Part shown: positions 9,351-20,827 of the stretch, in pieces
Position numbering within the stretch: position 1 is the stretch's first letter
How the letters are laid out: every line of letters starts with the position of its first letter
Notes under the pieces: generated by a model
The model's input: the letters and a program-made list of their open reading frames with translations, nothing else
Told to the model about the DNA's origin: nothing
Databases searched by the model: none
Program-made: the position numbers and the translations under genes
NCBI GenBank assembly: GCA_900239685.1
Contig: OENT01000762.1
Coordinates: forward strand, 1,721 to 65,720
DNA length: 64,000 nucleotides
Source: Rotaria macrura
Lineage: Eukaryota > Rotifera > Eurotatoria > Philodinida > Philodinidae
Direction of reading: 5' to 3'

Positions 9351-11954
9351 TTACAACATTGGCAAACGGTTTTGACGCCTAGTCGATGAACGCGATAATC
9401 GGCATATCTGTTGAAAAAGAATCCTAAATTTATAGCGAAAATATTTACTGAATATATAGAATAAAATTGGATTAACAGCTGTCGATGATAATGCTAAAAG
9501 TATTGTTATAATAAAAAAGAGATGATGCTCGTAAAGATGATGTGAATGATTGATTTGTGTATATATAAAATTAATTTGTACTGGTGAAAATGAAACAAAA
9601 TAAACTATGCCAACAATCAGTAACATTATAATAGCTCGTTTGCGTGCTATATTTCCATTATTAGTTGTTGATTTTATGACATTCGATTGAGAACGTCGTG
9701 ATATCATAAATGACAAACTCGTTTTCTTATTTATCCCAGGAGATGGTAACGAAGAGCTTAGCTTAACATCTGTATATCGATGAAAAGAGCTACTTATCAT
9801 ATTGTGTTGTATTGATTGAACATAGTTGCAATGAGCTTGTATAGCACGATCAACCAAAAAGATTTTATGACAAATAATGAAATAAAGAATGCTCTATAAC
9901 AAGTTTCAAAGAAAATATCATTTTAATCACTAATCATAAACAAGAAAACAATGTTTTTCCTTCCTTGTCAGAAGATATAACTCAAATCTCATGAGACATT
10001 ATAGCTCTTATGAAAACAATGTATCGACGAGTATGAATTTTAATTCTTTTATGCTAAATGTCTATCTAATAAATGGAGTAGTATTTAAACACTGTGTTCA
10101 GTGCCAATATCAGAAATACAAAACAAAACATAATAAATCCGATGAGATTTTCAATATTGACTTAGTATAATATATAATTAGATTATTTCTTTTCTTTATT
10201 ATTAGATAACTCTTATTTCATAGTAAGCTCTCTATAAAAATCCGCAAATCAAACTCTTTCTCTCTCTCCCGCGAAACCATGAAAATGTCAGGTTTTTTAT
10301 TTATTACAAGCACAAAATGTCTAGCTTTCACGCACACGTATATGGATTTTTAGCGCCCAAACGATTCGATATTCACTAGTTCACAACGGGCAAAATATAT
10401 TTCGTCTGTTGAATATAATTGTCGAATGAAAATATGCCATTTCATGACACTAACTATACAATGGAATCTTCTTTTCGAGAACAGTATCTCAGTGAAAAAT
10501 TTCCTATTACTAATTAGATTTTTGTGCAACGAAAACCGACTAGTAATCCAAAATTTCCCACTAGAATATGACATGACAACAATAAACTATGATGATTAAG
10601 TTTCCTTCGTCTCAAATATATAACTCCAACCATGTTTTTAGAACTGTCTTGAATTTATCTGCAACATCAACGAATGTAATAATTGTGAACTATCTTTGTT
10701 CAACGATTATGCATAGACAAGTCATCTTTAAATGATCGATAGCAAATAAATGTGCTGCAAAAACGAAACAAAAATTAGTCTTTGCCATGCGAAGAATTTC
10801 TATGGTTTGCAATATTTTGTATTTTTCAATTAGATCTAAAGGGAATTTAGTAAACAATAAAGACGACCTACTAATGAGAGTGAATCATTTCATAGTTATA
10901 TGTCACAAAATAAAAATAAAAACATAGAAAACAATTTCCCATGTGTTCAGATCAAACATCTGTGATACAGAACTTTTCTGATGCCGATTTTTAGACAAAC
11001 TCATTCAGCCATGTCTAGTGAATGGTCTTAAACTGTCTTGTTTTCTCATTCATACTTAAATACGCTTATTAGAAAACAACTAACTCTTCTTAAAGAAAAA
11101 TACAGTTTTTAAATAAATCATAAATTGAGAAAATATTCCTAAACTAAAAACTAAAGACATGAGATTTATTGCATCAATATGAGTAATTAATGTCTTTATC
11201 TTGAGTAGAGTATTATCTCAAGAGATTACTATGCTGCTATGGAATGGAATAAACATGATCCATAAACGTACTTGTATCAAAGCCGGTGAAAAGAAGAACA
11301 GAACCGATTCTGCATATTTATAAAATGTTATAAAATGGGAATCAACCCAATGATCGGATAAACCACATATATTGTAGTCTGGACGATCATGCAACGAATG
11401 TAACTCGAGAAAATAAAGATTCGGCAAGGCCATAATTAAACTCAATGACCAAATAAACATAAAAATGAAATAAATACGTCGACGATAATTAATTTGAGAT
11501 ATTCGAATCGGATAAATTATGGAAATGTATCTAAACAGAAGCGAAACACCACGATAGATTCATAGAAAAATCATAGAAGACATTAGTACCTTTCAACACT
11601 AACAACTAGTAGCGTTTGTACGCTAGCATAGCAACCAAATACTTGTGCAAAACGAACTATTTTACAAAATAATAGACCAAGATACCAGGCTGTTGGCCAC
11701 AAACGATCAAATGAAAATTGTACAATATCGAATGTATTAAACACAAGTATAATTAAATCTGCACATGACAAATTTACGAGAAGTAGATTAGTTGCTGAAC
11801 GGCGAACTTTTACATGATTGGTAGTATTAGATAGTAACACAAGGCTATTACCAACTAGACCCATCATAAGAATAATTGTAAATAGTACAATAAGACAAAT
11901 GCGAAACCATTCGGAAGGTCCATTTTTAATATTTGCGAGAATCGTTGCGTTCAT
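9351..11954 (-). CDS. Class A (rhodopsin-like) G-protein-coupled receptor, neuropeptide type
   Basis: Three exons on the minus strand, 11590-11954, 11272-11530 and 9351-9893, join in phase to 388 aa. Introns are 59 bp and 1378 bp. Seven membrane segments are visible. Class A landmarks are G-N (N36, TM1), LSCAD (D66, TM2), C97 with C177 for the extracellular disulphide, ERY (121-123) followed by ISIIYPIR at the end of TM3, W149 in TM4, P204 in TM5, and NPILFY in TM7. N-terminal NAT is a possible glycosylation site. The third intracellular loop is basic and serine-rich, as expected for G-protein coupling. TM6 reads FSFSP rather than the common CWxP, and TM7 has NPxxF rather than NPxxY. Overall it resembles invertebrate neuropeptide receptors, but I cannot name the ligand. 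The start is the first ATG of the open exon. Downstream exons fit TM5-TM7 without gaps, so the gene appears intact. Confidence 0.85.
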
Positions 11955-14900
11955 TTTGAAACTTCTTTTCTTTGTTGTTGGATCAATTAAGCGTCAAATG
12001 ATACGGAAAAAAACGAATCAATTGGATCGACTAAATAAAGCTAGACAACAAGAGGAAAGAAACGGCACCGAAATTTTATTACATCTACTTTTCTCTTATG
12101 CATAGAGATGATAAATAAGAAAAACTTTGGCAAATTAATAAAGATTATTGATAAAACAGAAAAAAGATTTTTTTTCAAGCAAATATGATGATAATAATCT
12201 ATAGAGAATAAAGGAGAAAGACGCCTAGGGTCTATATTCTATTGATCAAATAAAGCTAAACATTCCAATAAATTTTCCTCCGACGCAAATTGGGTGTGAA
12301 TTTTCCGAAGAGACGGAACCAAAGAAGTAGAACACTTTCTCATTTTTGTTTGATTCATTTTTATCATTGAATAGACAGCTAAAATGTACTAGTGTACGGG
12401 AGAAAGAAAAAGAAGTTCTCAATTACTAGTAATATGTTGATATTAATTTGCTTGACGAAAAAAAACTGATGATCACACTAGAAATTGACAAGCTTTTTCA
12501 AATCCAAGTGTTCAAGTCATCAGCAACAATAGAGTAAAGATAAAAGAAAATGACTTGAATATTATAAAAGATTCTTTTATGTCAATGAAGCCACAAAAAT
12601 GTCATCATTCTGTCTCTCAGAAGAAATGATGGCACTATGTATGACTATCTATGAAAGAATAGAAGCGAGAAAAACTATATCATGTTACTAATTAACATTT
12701 TTCAATTGTTATTTATAACGTTTGATGAAATGCGATCAGTAGGGTTCACGACGAAGAAATATTTTCATTTTTTCAAGCATTACGAGAGAATATATTTTAT
12801 CTAATAAATAAAGTAATTGATATGTCAATCACTAACCCTTGTGATTGGCGTGTTGCAATACTATTCAATTGCTCAATACAATGCCTAGAAGAAGTAGAGC
12901 ATGTTATTGAATAATGTTCTTCTATCATCTTACGGAATGAGCAACTATTTTTTCTGTCGATAATTACATTTGAAGAGGTATATACATTAGTTGTTCTTTT
13001 ATATTTCATTTCTTTAATGTTGAAGGATATGCATGTGAAAGTAAATTAGGACATATTTCTTCTCATTTTTGTATTCTATCGTTAGTCTATACGTAACTAC
13101 TTGTTTATCACCAGTATATCATGATCTAAACTATTATTTAAGCAAGCATGTATACAATATAGATCAATAGGATGAGAAAATCTTGAACGCCTCTAAAATA
13201 CTTGGCAATCGGAAATGACGTCTAGGTAAAGTATTGTTTGCGCACATCAATCAGCTTAACAGATTTCTTATTGTGAAAAGTTGAATGGAATTCTGCTAAA
13301 TATCGTAGTTGTTAATATTAGCCTTTTAATAAAGTTGTTTATCGTGTTGACAGAAAAAAAATAACTTTCATTTCTTAAACTTGATTATTCCTAGTGAATT
13401 CTCATATCGAATTTCTGGATTGTTTATTTTACTAGAATGAATTCATTATAAAGATCATGTTTTAACATTTACTATTCGAATCTTAAGTTTACTGTGTATT
13501 TACAGACCAGTGATGGACAACATATCAATGATAGAAAAACAAAAGAAGTCTACCTATTCATTTATTGTCGTTTACACTGTAGATGCATATTTTACTATGT
13601 ATTTTCCAAAAACTACTGCAAACGTTTTTTCAAATCTAAATTGATAGAATTCGCTAGCAAAACTTTTAAATACTTCGGATTTACCTTATCAGTCAAATTG
13701 ATTTGTGATAATTATATCAATGCATATATAAAGACCACAGGGCATTGACATAAATGAATGAGAATAAAATTTAGAACCACAAGAAAAGACAATATTGGAA
13801 TGCGTTGAAAAATTTTCCATGCACTTTTACTATCTCACTGCATCTGGCTCCTCTGGACATGGTTATTTTACTAAAAAACAAAAAGAAAGAATTCAGCACT
13901 ACTTCTGTTCCTATCTACTTATTGTAAACAGACTAAAAATGCGTGACGACCATATGACACTAGTACTGTCTAGGGAGATTATCAATTAAATGACTACTGT
14001 ATTTTTTTCACGAGCTCCGGCTAATGCATCATCAGAACAACGCCAATGAAGCACTTGGTTTTCAGTTGATCTGGGTAGTATTTTCGAATACCGCTTCATC
14101 CGACATCAGCTGGTTAGAAAAAATTTGAATTCGAAAAAACTGACTAGCTATTTCATCAGAAAATTAAAAGTACAGACTAGAAGCTTGACAATCGACTTGG
14201 CTGAAATTAACAACATCCATATGGAACAAAACGACTTCTTTAAGGAATGTAAGGCTAAAAAAAATTTTTTTATTTACAAATATTGCATTGTTGTTACTTC
14301 ACTGAACTCCTTGGAAACCTAGTCTCGCTTCTATTTTTTTATTTAATTAATTGCCGATCTATCGGTTTTGTACTTTTTTGTCATTTCCTCGTCTATCGAA
14401 TTTTTATTTGCTCTCTCTTATTTCTTCTCTTGGTCCTTTCGTCCTCTATTTGTCACTCATATAATGTAATGGCAAATTTGTTTGATTCATTAAACTATTG
14501 TATTTCATACCAAAATAGTACTCTGCTACTCCACTGCATGACTCGTAGATTCACTTGTGAATCTAATTTTACATAGCACAATAATAGATCTGGATGGTAA
14601 AAAAAAAACAAATATTGATTTTGAACATGAGACATGTATTATACGAAAAATCTCTAGTAGACTAGCGCACTGCTGTCGAGTAACTGTGGATAGACGCTTG
14701 AAAGAAAATTAATCTGATCTGATTAAAGTTTTCGATCCATTCATTGTCAGTGATGCACATTTTTTTTCTAGGCTTACACAGAAATTGATTTAAAAGCTTG
14801 TCCATTTATACAATATGGTATATTGAGTTCTCAGCCTGTAACACAAATCTAATGTAATATATGTGACAACAGTGAATTACATTGGGATGATGATCACATT

Positions 14901-16161
14901 TTAAGTATAATGGAAATTACATCAAATTCCAATGAAAAAACTCAACAAAAAAATATTACGAATGTGAATACTCATTTTAATTTTGTTATTCTCGTATTCT
15001 TCAGTGTTATTTCGTTCATAAATTTTGAAGCACATGACGAGAATGATTTAGTTTGGTTGATTTTATCGGCTTTTAAGAAAAATTCATGTATATGTATATA
15101 CTCGTCGTTGATATTTTTATGATTAATACTTCTATAGTGAATATATTTAATCATTTGTATCGCAAATGGTTATTTTTCAATCCAAATTCTCAATAATTTA
15201 TGTCCAATGTTTATGGAACGTCCATTAGCGACTGCTGACTAGGAATAATGTTAGAGATCATTCGAGTTTTTCTATACGACACTTTTTTCTGAAGCAAGCG
15301 TAAATGAAATTAGACGGCAACGGTGAAGCATTAAATCCCATAAGTTATTTTCTGTCGAGTCTTTATTCGGTATACTGGATCCTGTTTTGTCAGCGATGTA
15401 CTTACTGGACATTGATAAATGGCAAAATTTCGATACTTAATTATCCTTCTAGTTCTTAGAATTGCTCATCATTCAGATTCATCGTAAAGAAGTTATCTCG
15501 TTCAGACATCTTGACTATTCACGAAATATCTATATTTCTAAACAAGATTTTAAAAAAAGAAATAAACTCCCATTTTACGTATTATGTTCGTACGAGCTTA
15601 GCAACCCTTCCTGAAGCTTGAAAACTATACTCAAGATTTACAAAATAATTTAGTACGAAATTTTCATGTGTAATACTATTAGACGAATACTCAACGTACA
15701 ACAAAGCCACAATGAATTGATAATGACTTGCAGAAGAAGAAATATAAGTTCTTATTCTTTTTATGCCTGCTAGTTGCGCGTGCCTTTGCATTTGAGCTAT
15801 ACATCAAATAAAACATCTTTGAGACACTTTGAACAGTTCGTAATTATGAAAGGATTATTATTACTGGAATATAAATAGTTTGATGAGCTTATTAATTAAT
15901 TGAAGAAGATTCAGTGGGTGAGTTATGCACATGTACGATATCCGTATTGAACTTCCTAACAGCTGCATCCATAGTACTCGTCAATTTAAAATCTACAAAA
16001 CACGCATTTGCGTCATCGAAAACAAAGTCCACATTGAGAGTTCGACTTATTTTCTGAAGATTACTAAGAGTAAAATTTCATTCATTCATCTTTCTTTTGT
16101 TTAGGTATTTTTTTATCAAACACCAAAATTTTCATCTATACGAAAAGTTAAGTTGATTCAT
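11955..16161. other. Intergenic, no supported gene
   Basis: About 4.2 kb between the GPCR start and the 3' end of the coiled-coil gene. Several open stretches of 60-97 codons exist (for example around 13494-14576 and 14910-15122), but they have skewed, AT-driven composition, no domain and no phase-compatible splice partners that I could find. Confidence 0.5.
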
Positions 16162-18884
16162 TCAAGTAGAACGACTGGCAGATCGCATGCTACCCTTGAG
16201 AGCTCGATGTTGTGAAGCAAATTCTTTATCATATAATTTACGTTCGTTAATCCTTGTCTGTTCAATAGATTTATAGGCTGTTTGATTCTGTAAAGCGATG
16301 CGATATAGAGCATCAAGATCAGATTCATTATGTGCGGTCGTGAATTTGCTTTGCTTTAATTTTCGTGCATTTGCCGTTCCCATTGATGAAAATGAGTAAA
16401 TTGAAGATGCTTCAAACGTTTGTTGCGGTTGCTGCTGCCGCCCCATATTGGTCGAGGTAGTCGGACGCCCGTCGAGCATATTTAATAATGGATTTACTCG
16501 ACGTGCGCTACCTATTTGTTTATTTTTTGGAGATGTTTTTGGTCCAAATATGTTTTCACTGAGATCATGCAAAGGATCAGAAGATTTTTCTCGTTCATTT
16601 TCAAGTAGTAAAAGTAAAGGACGCATTGGTTTAGATGAAGTCTCAGTCGATAAGGCTATTGTTTGTCTGCGTGCGATTGGCTTCGCTTTTTGTTTTTGTT
16701 TGAATGATTCTATGAAATATCAAACGAATAATTTATATGTGAAAAATACAATTTGAATTATCAAACTAGAGTTAGTTACGATAGTAATGTAGATATTTCG
16801 AACTTAAAATCAATTATGCAGTAAAAATTTTTATATTGTTTCAAATTCATTGTTTATTGTTAATTGTGCTTATTTAATCACTGAAACAGCAAAAGGTTAG
16901 AATAACCATTGACTAAACAAATCGTAAGAAATTAGAAAAAAAATACCGTGAATATTACGAGTATTGGCTTACTATTAGGTTTGGATTGACTAAAGCTAAT
17001 TTTAATACTTCTACGCTAAGAATAAGAAAATAACGTACTGCTTTCATGCTACTCCTAAGACTACGATACTAGACTTCAGTGTGTGTTTTCAATTATTATT
17101 AGTATTAGAATATAGTAATTGTAATACTAATGCTCACAGAAAAAACGAATGAAATAATGTCAGTACGATGCGGATTATGATTCAATGTTAATACTGAAGT
17201 ATGATATTAGTTATTTTTATAATTCATACTCAAACTATGAAAATATTTTCTTAATCCTAATATAACATTGTTAGTATCTTTTTAATATTAATACTAAGCC
17301 AACACTACCTAATAAACATAATTTGGTCTGAGTTGATTCGTCATCGAGACAGATGGTATTGAAAATCAATAATTTTGAAGAAGCCATTTAAGTTCATTTT
17401 TTTCCAATAAACTGTATTATTATTGACATACTGTTGACAATATCTGCTAATAGTATCAATATTATGCCAAAACTTTGTGAAACTTTAATTTCCGAAAGAC
17501 GGGACATCATACAAAATGATCACAAGAAGTTTTGGCAACGACAGAAAACTATACTTTAAATTTGGTAGGGTCCGAAACAATGTTCTAGTAAATAAGTTTT
17601 TTAAGCAAATTTTCGAACGAAATTCATCAAAATTTTCGAAAATTCTTGAGTAAAACTTTAACTAGACCAGATCACTGTTAGTTTCTGGATGAAACAAACA
17701 GCAGAATCTTCGGCGACAGAAATGATTCGTTGACTGATCGATCCGATCATGCTATTTATCGACAATTGAGCTTATTATCAGAATACACTCTAATTTATTC
17801 AAAGTACTCGTTTAGTTGAAACTTTTTCTTGCCCATAAAGTTTGGCATTATGAATCTATTTGAATTCATTCTCAACCAAACTATTTAACCAATCATTAGT
17901 CAGCATCATTATATCAAATGAAGTTGAAAATAGATGCTTGATCTCTGTTGTCAACTCATAATACGTAGTAGAATTACTAGTTTGAACTTCGTTTCTACAA
18001 CATTAGTGTATTCGTATGTCAGCTCAACGTGTACTTGAACATTATGTTTTGGAAGCACTAGTGTTTTTTCTCGATTAAATTTGACGAATGAATAGTTAAC
18101 AATAATATTTTCGATGAAAAATTACCGAGAATATATTAATGAGAGTGCTTAACTCGATTGTTATCTTACTATTATCTTGTTTTATTTCAAGAAATCTTTT
18201 TGAACGCCTATTATCACAATCGACGACTACACCACCAGTACTTAATTATATTCAAATTGATTCTTCTATTTGTTGATATAATGAATCCATCAAAATAAAA
18301 TTTTTGTTTGATAACAACAAATAAAACCTATGAGATTATGAATGTTAACTCAAGGAGACTGTACTCAATTGAGTTTCTATCAACGTTAGTCTATTTTCAA
18401 TATGACAATAATTGACATTTAAGGATGTGGAACAAATCTATATAACGGGTTGATTAAATAGAATTTTAAAAATCATATCAGCATGATTTATATTTTCTTT
18501 ATGAAAACGATGTGAAATCTTTTCTATTGAAGAAAAAAAAGTTCATCTTATCAATTTAAATTTAAATTTAAATAGATAAATTAACAAACCCAACAAGTCA
18601 TTCTGCTCATCTTGTTCGATCTCTTGTGCATGCGCTTGTTTCCATGCTTGATATGCTCTATTCGGTTTGAGAACTCGAACCACATTGGTGAAGTGATATC
18701 GTAGACCTTGCTCTTGTCGATGTATTCGAGAAATATGATTTTCTAAATCTTCATTTAATAAAGTAACACTACGTTCTAAACGACGATATTCAAGTTTATT
18801 AAGGCGTGTTGCTTGAATTTGACATGCGCTTAAAACAACCTCGCCTCTAGCACTCTTCTTCATGTTTGATTTGTAATTTTTCAT
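16162..18884 (-). CDS. Unrecognised basic, coiled-coil-containing protein
   Basis: Two exons on the minus strand, 18590-18884 and 16162-16709, splice in phase (G|GT donor, TAG acceptor) to give 280 aa. Residues about 15-75 are rich in Lys/Arg/Glu/Leu with heptad-like spacing (RLNKLEYRRLERSVTLLNED) and probably form a coiled coil. Then come a basic linker (KQKQKAKPIARR), a low-complexity middle with a QQQPQQ stretch, and a charged C-terminus that ends RSASRST. There is no signal peptide, membrane segment or enzyme motif. I do not recognise the family. ATG at 18884 is used; the next in-frame ATG is at 18863. The 1.88-kb intron is long for this genome and holds a MITE-like insertion. The gene starts 97 bp from the divergent Kv-like channel gene, so the two may share a promoter. 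The consistent phase and single-stop structure argue for a real gene. Confidence 0.65.
16960..17306. mobile_element. MITE-like element inside the coiled-coil gene intron
   Basis: AGTATTGGCTTACTATTA at 16960-16977 is inversely repeated at 17289-17306 with 16 of 18 positions matching. The 347-bp interval is packed with TAATACT/AGTATTA words in both orientations. Like the elements at the left of the window, it combines short terminal inverted repeats with one internally repeated motif. No coding capacity and no clear target duplication were seen. Confidence 0.5.
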
Positions 18885-18981
18885 TTTTTTCACTTGCTTC
18901 AGTTTTATTATATGAAAATGGAAAAGAAACCTTAGATCTTTTTTTTTCTTTTTCCCGCATTATAAACAAAACTCTAATATA
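18885..18981. promoter_or_regulatory. Short divergent promoter interval
   Basis: Only 97 bp separate the start codons of the minus-strand coiled-coil gene and the plus-strand Kv-like gene. The interval holds a 19-nt pyrimidine run and a TTATAAAC box about 20 bp before the channel ATG. Shared regulation is inference from the spacing; upstream untranslated exons could place the true promoters elsewhere. Confidence 0.45.
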
Positions 18982-20785
18982 ATGACGCATGAAGAAAACT
19001 ACAATCAAGATTTAGATCTTGTCAAAATTATCGATTCAAGTCAAAGTAATCCAATTATTATACATGCTCATCAACTTAATCAGTATTATCATACATTACT
19101 TGGTAATCCATTTCAACGATTGAAATACTATAATTCATCAACAGAAAAGTATCATTTTCATCGAACACCTGGTATTATGAATTATATTATAACATATTAC
19201 CTTCAACATGGCTGTTTATCAACAGACGTACATTATCCGGCAGAAATTCTTTATGATGAACTTGTATTTTTTGGTTTTAATATTCAAATTATATATGATA
19301 TTGTTTCAAATTGTATTACAATTGATTACTATATACCTTCGGGTAAGAGAATAGTATTCATTTATAAAAAAGGATACATATATAATTTGTACAACTATAT
19401 ATAATAGAAACCTTAATAAGTTCAAGAAAAAAAAACTCTATTCACAATCGTGCCTCCTGTGACATATTTAATTAGATCAAATAATAAAAATCTATAATTA
19501 AATAAAAATTCATAATAAACTTTACAGAAGAAACTACTTCGTAAATTGTTGACAACAACATGAGAAAGCTTGAAATTTCGTGATAGACCACACTTAAGTC
19601 TATCAACATTTTCAACTAAAGAGAGTTGACTTTTATTATCCTATTTTCGTCTCGTTTATTTGTTATGAACTGAGTCAATCATGAAATATCAATAACACAA
19701 TAAGTATAGTACATACACATGTCTTATTATATTCGCTTCTCCACTTCTTTTTTTTTCTACTCTTCGAGTTTTTAATAAAGTTTAGCAATGGTTTTCATGT
19801 TAACCATTAGATAAATATCGTCGTGAATTTTGGTCGACATTTGATTCCGATAATTCAAGATATAAATATTACCTAACTCGAATAGTGACTGGAGTTATGA
19901 CGATATGTTCTATGATAACATCTTTAGCATTTATCGAAATTACTAATCATTCATTTACTAATGATGATCATCAACGATCTATCTTGCTTAAAAAAACGTT
20001 AATCATTGAAATATTTATTTTAATATTCTTTTTTATGGAAATTCTAATACGTTATTTTATTCGTCCCAAAATTCAGCTTAATGCATTTTTCTTTATGTTA
20101 ATTAATACTTTTTCTTTAATACCGATTGCTCTATTGTTTTTCATTTGGGTAAGAGAAAAAAAATCAGTTTTAGATAATAATTTCATATTGTCTCAATTAG
20201 TCAATCCCACCCACATGGCTTTACAGATTACATGTCATACAGTATACGGCACGCATATTTCGTAGTGTTCGACTATCATCATGTGCTTATGAAATCATGC
20301 ATGATTTAACTGATCAATTATCAATTTATTTCGAATTGTATAAATCGATCGGATTAATTATTCTAGTTTTTGGTTTAGTTATTCTTGCTGTCGAACAAAT
20401 ATCAACACCTGTTCAATTTTTAACGAGTAAATATTCAAACCATACCAGCTCTTTTCAATCATTAAGTGAAATCATATGGATATCATTCAATGCATTTACC
20501 TCGTTAGGTGAAGGTACGAACCGACCATTGACATTAGCTGGTTTGATGATCGAATTTTTAACTTGTTTTATCGGTATTTTAATTATTCCACAATTAGTTC
20601 AGACTATCTATGCTATAGCATCAAATACAATCGAGAAACAAAAGCAAAATGAAGAAAAACGTAAAAAGAAACATTTAGTTATGATTGAAGACGAGTATGG
20701 ACATAAAGCAATCGGTCAGGTTGATGTCAACAGAGAAGGTTATTCCAGTTTACCTGAAATTCTCATACAGCAGGATGAATTTTGA
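18982..20785 (+). CDS. Kv-like voltage-gated channel with atypical selectivity filter
   Basis: Three exons (18982-19342, 19811-20148, 20201-20785) join in phase to 427 aa. Residues about 15-105 resemble the T1/BTB tetramerisation domain of Kv channels (FHRTPGIMNYIITYYLQHG, then YDELVFFGFN). A REFW junction leads to S1. S2 keeps FxxExxxR (FMEILIRYF). The S3-like NTFS lacks the usual Asp. S4 keeps Arg at every third position only at 251, 254 and 257, and the outer two gating positions are not basic. The pore helix SEIIWISFNAF is followed by TSLGEGTNRP (333-342), where potassium channels read TTVGYGD. The S6 hinge is IPQL instead of PVP. The C-tail is Lys/Glu-rich. The 52-bp second intron is needed to keep S4 in frame and has a GTAAGA donor and a TTAG acceptor. 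The fold is that of a Kv subunit; potassium selectivity and voltage dependence are doubtful. It may be a modifier subunit or a divergent channel. Confidence 0.8.
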
Positions 20786-20821
20786 GACTCAAGTCAGAAG
20801 ATTTCATGTGAGACATAATTA

Positions 20822-20827
20822 AATAAA
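20822..20827 (+). promoter_or_regulatory. Possible polyadenylation signal of the Kv-like gene
   Basis: AATAAA 37 bp after the channel stop codon. Confidence 0.5.

Noticed and set aside
12465..12490. CTGATGA...GAAA resembling a hammerhead ribozyme core
   Set aside because: The intervening bases cannot form stem II and no flanking stems were found.
13494..14576. Several overlapping open frames of 64-97 codons on the plus strand
   Set aside because: AT-driven composition, no recognisable domain, no phase-compatible splice partners, no signal of a gene end.
20201..20297. Apparent frameshift in the Kv-like gene before S4
   Set aside because: A 52-bp GT-AG intron (20149-20200) restores a continuous S3-S4 reading frame, so the gene need not be broken.
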